A DNA stretch of 64,000 bases, taken from JAYQKL01 sp965243245 (lineage in GTDB: Bacteria; Pseudomonadota; Alphaproteobacteria; RS24). Of this stretch, positions 61,532-64,000 are shown piece after piece (the stretch's first letter is position 1; every line of letters starts with the position of its first letter). The notes under the pieces are model-generated. The model made no database searches. It was not told the DNA's origin and worked only from the letters and a program-made list of their open reading frames with translations. The stretch spans positions 558,001-622,000 of the forward strand of contig OZ251536.1 of assembly GCA_965243245.1 (NCBI GenBank). The letters run 5' to 3'. The translations under genes and the position numbers were made by a program.

Positions 61532-61540
61532 TTATCCACA
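61532..61540 (+). promoter_or_regulatory. Perfect DnaA box TTATCCACA
   Basis: One exact consensus DnaA box in an AT-rich intergenic region; no second perfect copy was seen nearby. Confidence 0.55.
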
Positions 61541-61603
61541 GTTCCTAAAAAAAAGATTTACAATCCTTTTTTAAAGCATTCTCACATATCGGTAGGGAAA
61601 AAT

Positions 61604-61631
61604 TTTGCAACAGCCGATAACCGCTTATAAT
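61604..61631 (+). promoter_or_regulatory. Promoter of uvrC, giving a nearly leaderless mRNA
   Basis: TTTGCA (4 of 6) and a perfect TATAAT are spaced by 16 bp. The expected start lies within about 2 bases of the uvrC ATG, and there is no Shine-Dalgarno sequence. Confidence 0.45.
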
Positions 61632-61639
61632 GTATTCCT

Positions 61640-63499
61640 ATGAAACAGACACCCTCAGTAGAGCCTCTTACGGGCTCTGATTTAATCAAAACAAAGGTCG
61701 AAAACCTCCCCTCTGGGGCTGGCGTTTACAGAATGCTCGGCCGTGACGATGACGTCCTTTATGTCGGCAAAGCAAAAAACCTTAAATCTCGCGTCGCCGC
61801 CTATACGCGCCTATCTGGACACGCCAACCGTATCGCCACCATGATCAGACTGACCTACAATATGGAATTTATCCGCACAAAAACCGAAGCTGACGCTTTG
61901 TTATTAGAAGCTAATTTGATTCAAAAATTCAAACCCCGCTTCAATGTGCTGATGCGCGATGATAAAAGTTTTCCCTATATATTATTAGCCCAAGACCACG
62001 CCATTGCGCAACTCACCAAACATCGCGGCGTACGCAAACGCAAAGGACATTATTTTGGCCCCTTTGCCTCGGCCGGTGCCGTCAATAGAACCCTGAATAC
62101 CCTCCAACGCGCCTTCTTATTACGCACCTGTACAGATAGTTATTATAATAGCCGCACACGCCCCTGCATGTTGCATCAAATTAAACGATGCAGTGCGCCC
62201 TGCACAGGTGAAATCTCTCCATCAGATTATGCTCAACTCGTCACCCAAACTCATCAGTTTCTCTCTGGCTTCAACTCAAAAATACAAGAAGACCTCGCCG
62301 CAAAAATGCAAGCCGCCAGCAATGACACAAATTACGAACGCGCCGCTCAGTTACGCGATCGTATCCGTGCCTTAACATATGTTCAGTCCTCAACAGATGT
62401 CTACGCACAAACCATAAAAGAAGCCGATATTATCGCCCTAACCCAACAGGGAGGGCAAAGTTGTGTTCAGGTGTTTTTTTTCCGCTCAGGTAAAAACCTC
62501 GGCAATAAAGCCTATTTCCCAAGACATGACCGCGAAACGCCAACAGAAGAAATTTTGCAATCCTTCATTGTTCAGTTTTATGAAAAACGTCCCTGCGCCA
62601 AGCAACTCATCATCAGCCACCCGCTTGAAAGCGCGCCCCTCATCGCCAAAGCATTGAGCATGAGTATGGAAAAAACGATCAAACTCCTTCATCCCAAGCG
62701 CGGTGAGAAATTAGCCTTATTGCAACATGCTCTTGATAATGCAAATGAGGCACTTGCGCGCCGCCTTTCAGAAAAATCAAGCCAGCAAAAATTACTGAAC
62801 GGTGTGGCAGACGTCTTTGGTTTGGAAAAACCGCCCCAACGTATCGAAGTTTTTGATAATAGTCACCTGCAAGGCACGCATGCTATCGGCGGCATGATTG
62901 TCGCCACCCGCGATGGTTTTGCCAAGAATCAATATCGTAAATTTAATATCAAAGACACCATGATTACCCCCGGGGATGATTATGGTATGATGCGTGAAGT
63001 GTTTTCTCGCCGTTATGGACGCCTCAAGCGTGAAGAAGCGTCACGTTCTGAAAACTGGCCAGATTTGATTCTGGTCGATGGGGGTAAGGGGCACTTATCT
63101 GTCGCTAGGGAAGTCCTTATGGGACTTGGATTAAATGATATTAATCTGGTCGGGGTCGCTAAAGGACCAGACAGAAATGCTGGACGTGAGAAGTTTTTCA
63201 CCTCTTCTGGTAAAGTCATTGAGTTACCTCATAACAGCCCCATTTTATATTATCTGCAACGCCTGCGCGATGAAGCCCATCGGTTTGCCATTGATAGCCA
63301 TCGTCATAAGCGCAAAAAGGATATATATGCCAATCCGCTTGACGCAATTCCAGCGATCGGCGCAAAACGCAAGAAAGCTCTGTTACATCATTTTGGCTCG
63401 GCTAAAGCGGTGATGCGTGCCTCGATACTCGATTTAGAAAAAGTTGAAGGTGTAAGTGGTAAAATGGCACAAAATATCTATGATTACTTTAACGCGTAA
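61640..63499 (+). CDS. uvrC: UvrABC excision nuclease subunit C
   Basis: Makes both incisions in nucleotide-excision repair. The 619 residues comprise the GIY-YIG domain (GAGVYRMLGRDDDVLYVGKA, about 26-45), a Cys-rich region with RTCTD and RCSAPCTG near 160-185, the UVR motif (about 205-240), the RNase H-like domain with the acid-rich EVFDNSHLQGT and LVDGGKGHL, and C-terminal helix-hairpin-helix motifs (IPAIGAKRKKALLHHFGS). No Shine-Dalgarno is visible, in keeping with a leaderless transcript. It is followed after 26 bp by a pgsA-like gene. Confidence 0.96.
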   Translation: MKQTPSVEPLTGSDLIKTKVENLPSGAGVYRMLGRDDDVLYVGKAKNLKSRVAAYTRLSGHANRIATMIRLTYNMEFIRTKTEADALLLEANLIQKFKPRFNVLMRDDKSFPYILLAQDHAIAQLTKHRGVRKRKGHYFGPFASAGAVNRTLNTLQRAFLLRTCTDSYYNSRTRPCMLHQIKRCSAPCTGEISPSDYAQLVTQTHQFLSGFNSKIQEDLAAKMQAASNDTNYERAAQLRDRIRALTYVQSSTDVYAQTIKEADIIALTQQGGQSCVQVFFFRSGKNLGNKAYFPRHDRETPTEEILQSFIVQFYEKRPCAKQLIISHPLESAPLIAKALSMSMEKTIKLLHPKRGEKLALLQHALDNANEALARRLSEKSSQQKLLNGVADVFGLEKPPQRIEVFDNSHLQGTHAIGGMIVATRDGFAKNQYRKFNIKDTMITPGDDYGMMREVFSRRYGRLKREEASRSENWPDLILVDGGKGHLSVAREVLMGLGLNDINLVGVAKGPDRNAGREKFFTSSGKVIELPHNSPILYYLQRLRDEAHRFAIDSHRHKRKKDIYANPLDAIPAIGAKRKKALLHHFGSAKAVMRASILDLEKVEGVSGKMAQNIYDYFNA

Positions 63500-63525
63500 T
63501 GTCGATTCTTAAGGTTAGCTAATCA

Positions 63526-64000
63526 ATGCTCAAAAATGTTCCAAATATTTTAACAGTAATGCGCGTTTTTCTGATTCCCGCCATTTATATTTCATTGATA
63601 AGCCACACCTATTTAGGCGACTGGTGCTATTGGCTCGCCGTTGGGTTTTATACGATTGCTGGCCTGACAGATTTTTTTGACGGCTGGCTAGCCAGAAAGC
63701 TTCAAGTTCAATCGGGCTTTGGACGCATGCTAGACCCAATTGCGGATAAGCTTATGGTTGCGACTGTTTTGATCATGCTGGTCGATAATCAATCGCTTGA
63801 GGGGGTGCATACAATTGCGGCTCTGATTATTTTATCGCGGGAAATTCTGGTGTCGGGTTTGAGAGAATATCTAATTGAATTACGCGTTGGCTTGCCAGTA
63901 TCGAACCTTGCTAAGATTAAAACAACGGCGCAGATGGTCTCGCTTGGGTTTCTTTTAGCCGGACCGGCGGGCGCGAATTTTTGGTCTATTGCGCCCCAAA
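63526..64000 (+). CDS. pgsA: CDP-diacylglycerol-glycerol-3-phosphate 3-phosphatidyltransferase (N-terminal part, runs off window)
   Basis: Makes phosphatidylglycerol phosphate in the inner membrane. About 158 residues are present. The CDP-alcohol phosphotransferase motif is complete at about 45-70 (DFFDGWLARK, then G-x3-D-P-I-A-D), with hydrophobic helices on both sides and the PgsA-typical SREILVSGLREYL near 104-116. It sits directly after uvrC, a frequent pairing in Proteobacteria. Confidence 0.9.
   Translation, partial: MLKNVPNILTVMRVFLIPAIYISLISHTYLGDWCYWLAVGFYTIAGLTDFFDGWLARKLQVQSGFGRMLDPIADKLMVATVLIMLVDNQSLEGVHTIAALIILSREILVSGLREYLIELRVGLPVSNLAKIKTTAQMVSLGFLLAGPAGANFWSIAPQ

Larger units (their letters stand above)
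61111..61639. other. AT-rich intergenic region with phased repeats and a DnaA box
   Basis: No gene is present in these 529 bp. A weak hairpin (ACTCTT/AAGAGT, 61117-61133) follows folB. Then come four degenerate 11-bp repeats, about 250 bp of very AT-rich DNA with two ATGTGATTTT-type motifs, and a perfect DnaA box. It ends with a uvrC promoter. Confidence 0.6.

Overview
The window reads as a contiguous stretch of alphaproteobacterial chromosome of moderate G+C. Evidence for the class: a ClpS-ClpA pair, a DUF1489 protein, an ATP12-type F1-ATPase chaperone, a propionyl-CoA carboxylase pair, a short-type adenylate kinase directly after secY, and RNA polymerase and ribosomal proteins of alphaproteobacterial type. 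The mix resembles free-living marine lineages such as SAR116, but that placement is a guess. No phage, IS transposase, plasmid, CRISPR or rRNA genes were seen.

Layout. 1-13.3 kb: housekeeping and metabolism (clpA end, clpS, D-Ala-D-Ala carboxypeptidase with SPOR domain, SDR, panC, DUF1489, mgtE, DUF962 and metallohydrolase-like genes, thiolase, FkbM methyltransferase, AgcS symporter, and an aldehyde dehydrogenase/TauD-type dioxygenase operon). 13.3-15.1 kb: a small disturbed region with an internally deleted amidotransferase gene, a candidate structured RNA between 39-40 bp direct repeats, an orphan coding fragment, a frameshifted membrane protein and tRNA-Leu(GAG). 15.1-17.7 kb: cysH, siroheme dehydrogenase, lipB and a small membrane protein. 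17.8-25.3 kb: leftward genes pccA, pccB, ATP12, HAD phosphatase, rluC and a Deg protease.

25.3-57.8 kb is one almost unbroken leftward block: tRNA-Tyr, tRNA-Gly, tufB, tRNA-Trp, secE, nusG, rplKAJL, rpoBC, rpsLG, fusA, tufA, the S10 and spc clusters, secY, adk, then rpsM, rpsK, rpoA and rplQ behind a strong promoter. It supplies the translation and transcription apparatus. 57.9-64 kb: rlmB, two hotdog thioesterases, a FolM-like reductase with folB, an AT-rich intergenic region with 11-bp repeats and a DnaA box, uvrC, and the start of a pgsA-like gene.

Most striking: (1) rpoC carries an in-frame tandem duplication of about 110 residues in the trigger-loop insertion (SI3-type) region; (2) short tandem duplications (9-29 bp units) occur throughout, in core genes and intergenic DNA alike, including a pentapeptide-repeat tail on ribosomal protein L15; (3) the two tuf genes match over 1279 bp with two differences; (4) a candidate stand-alone structured RNA lies beside gene remnants.
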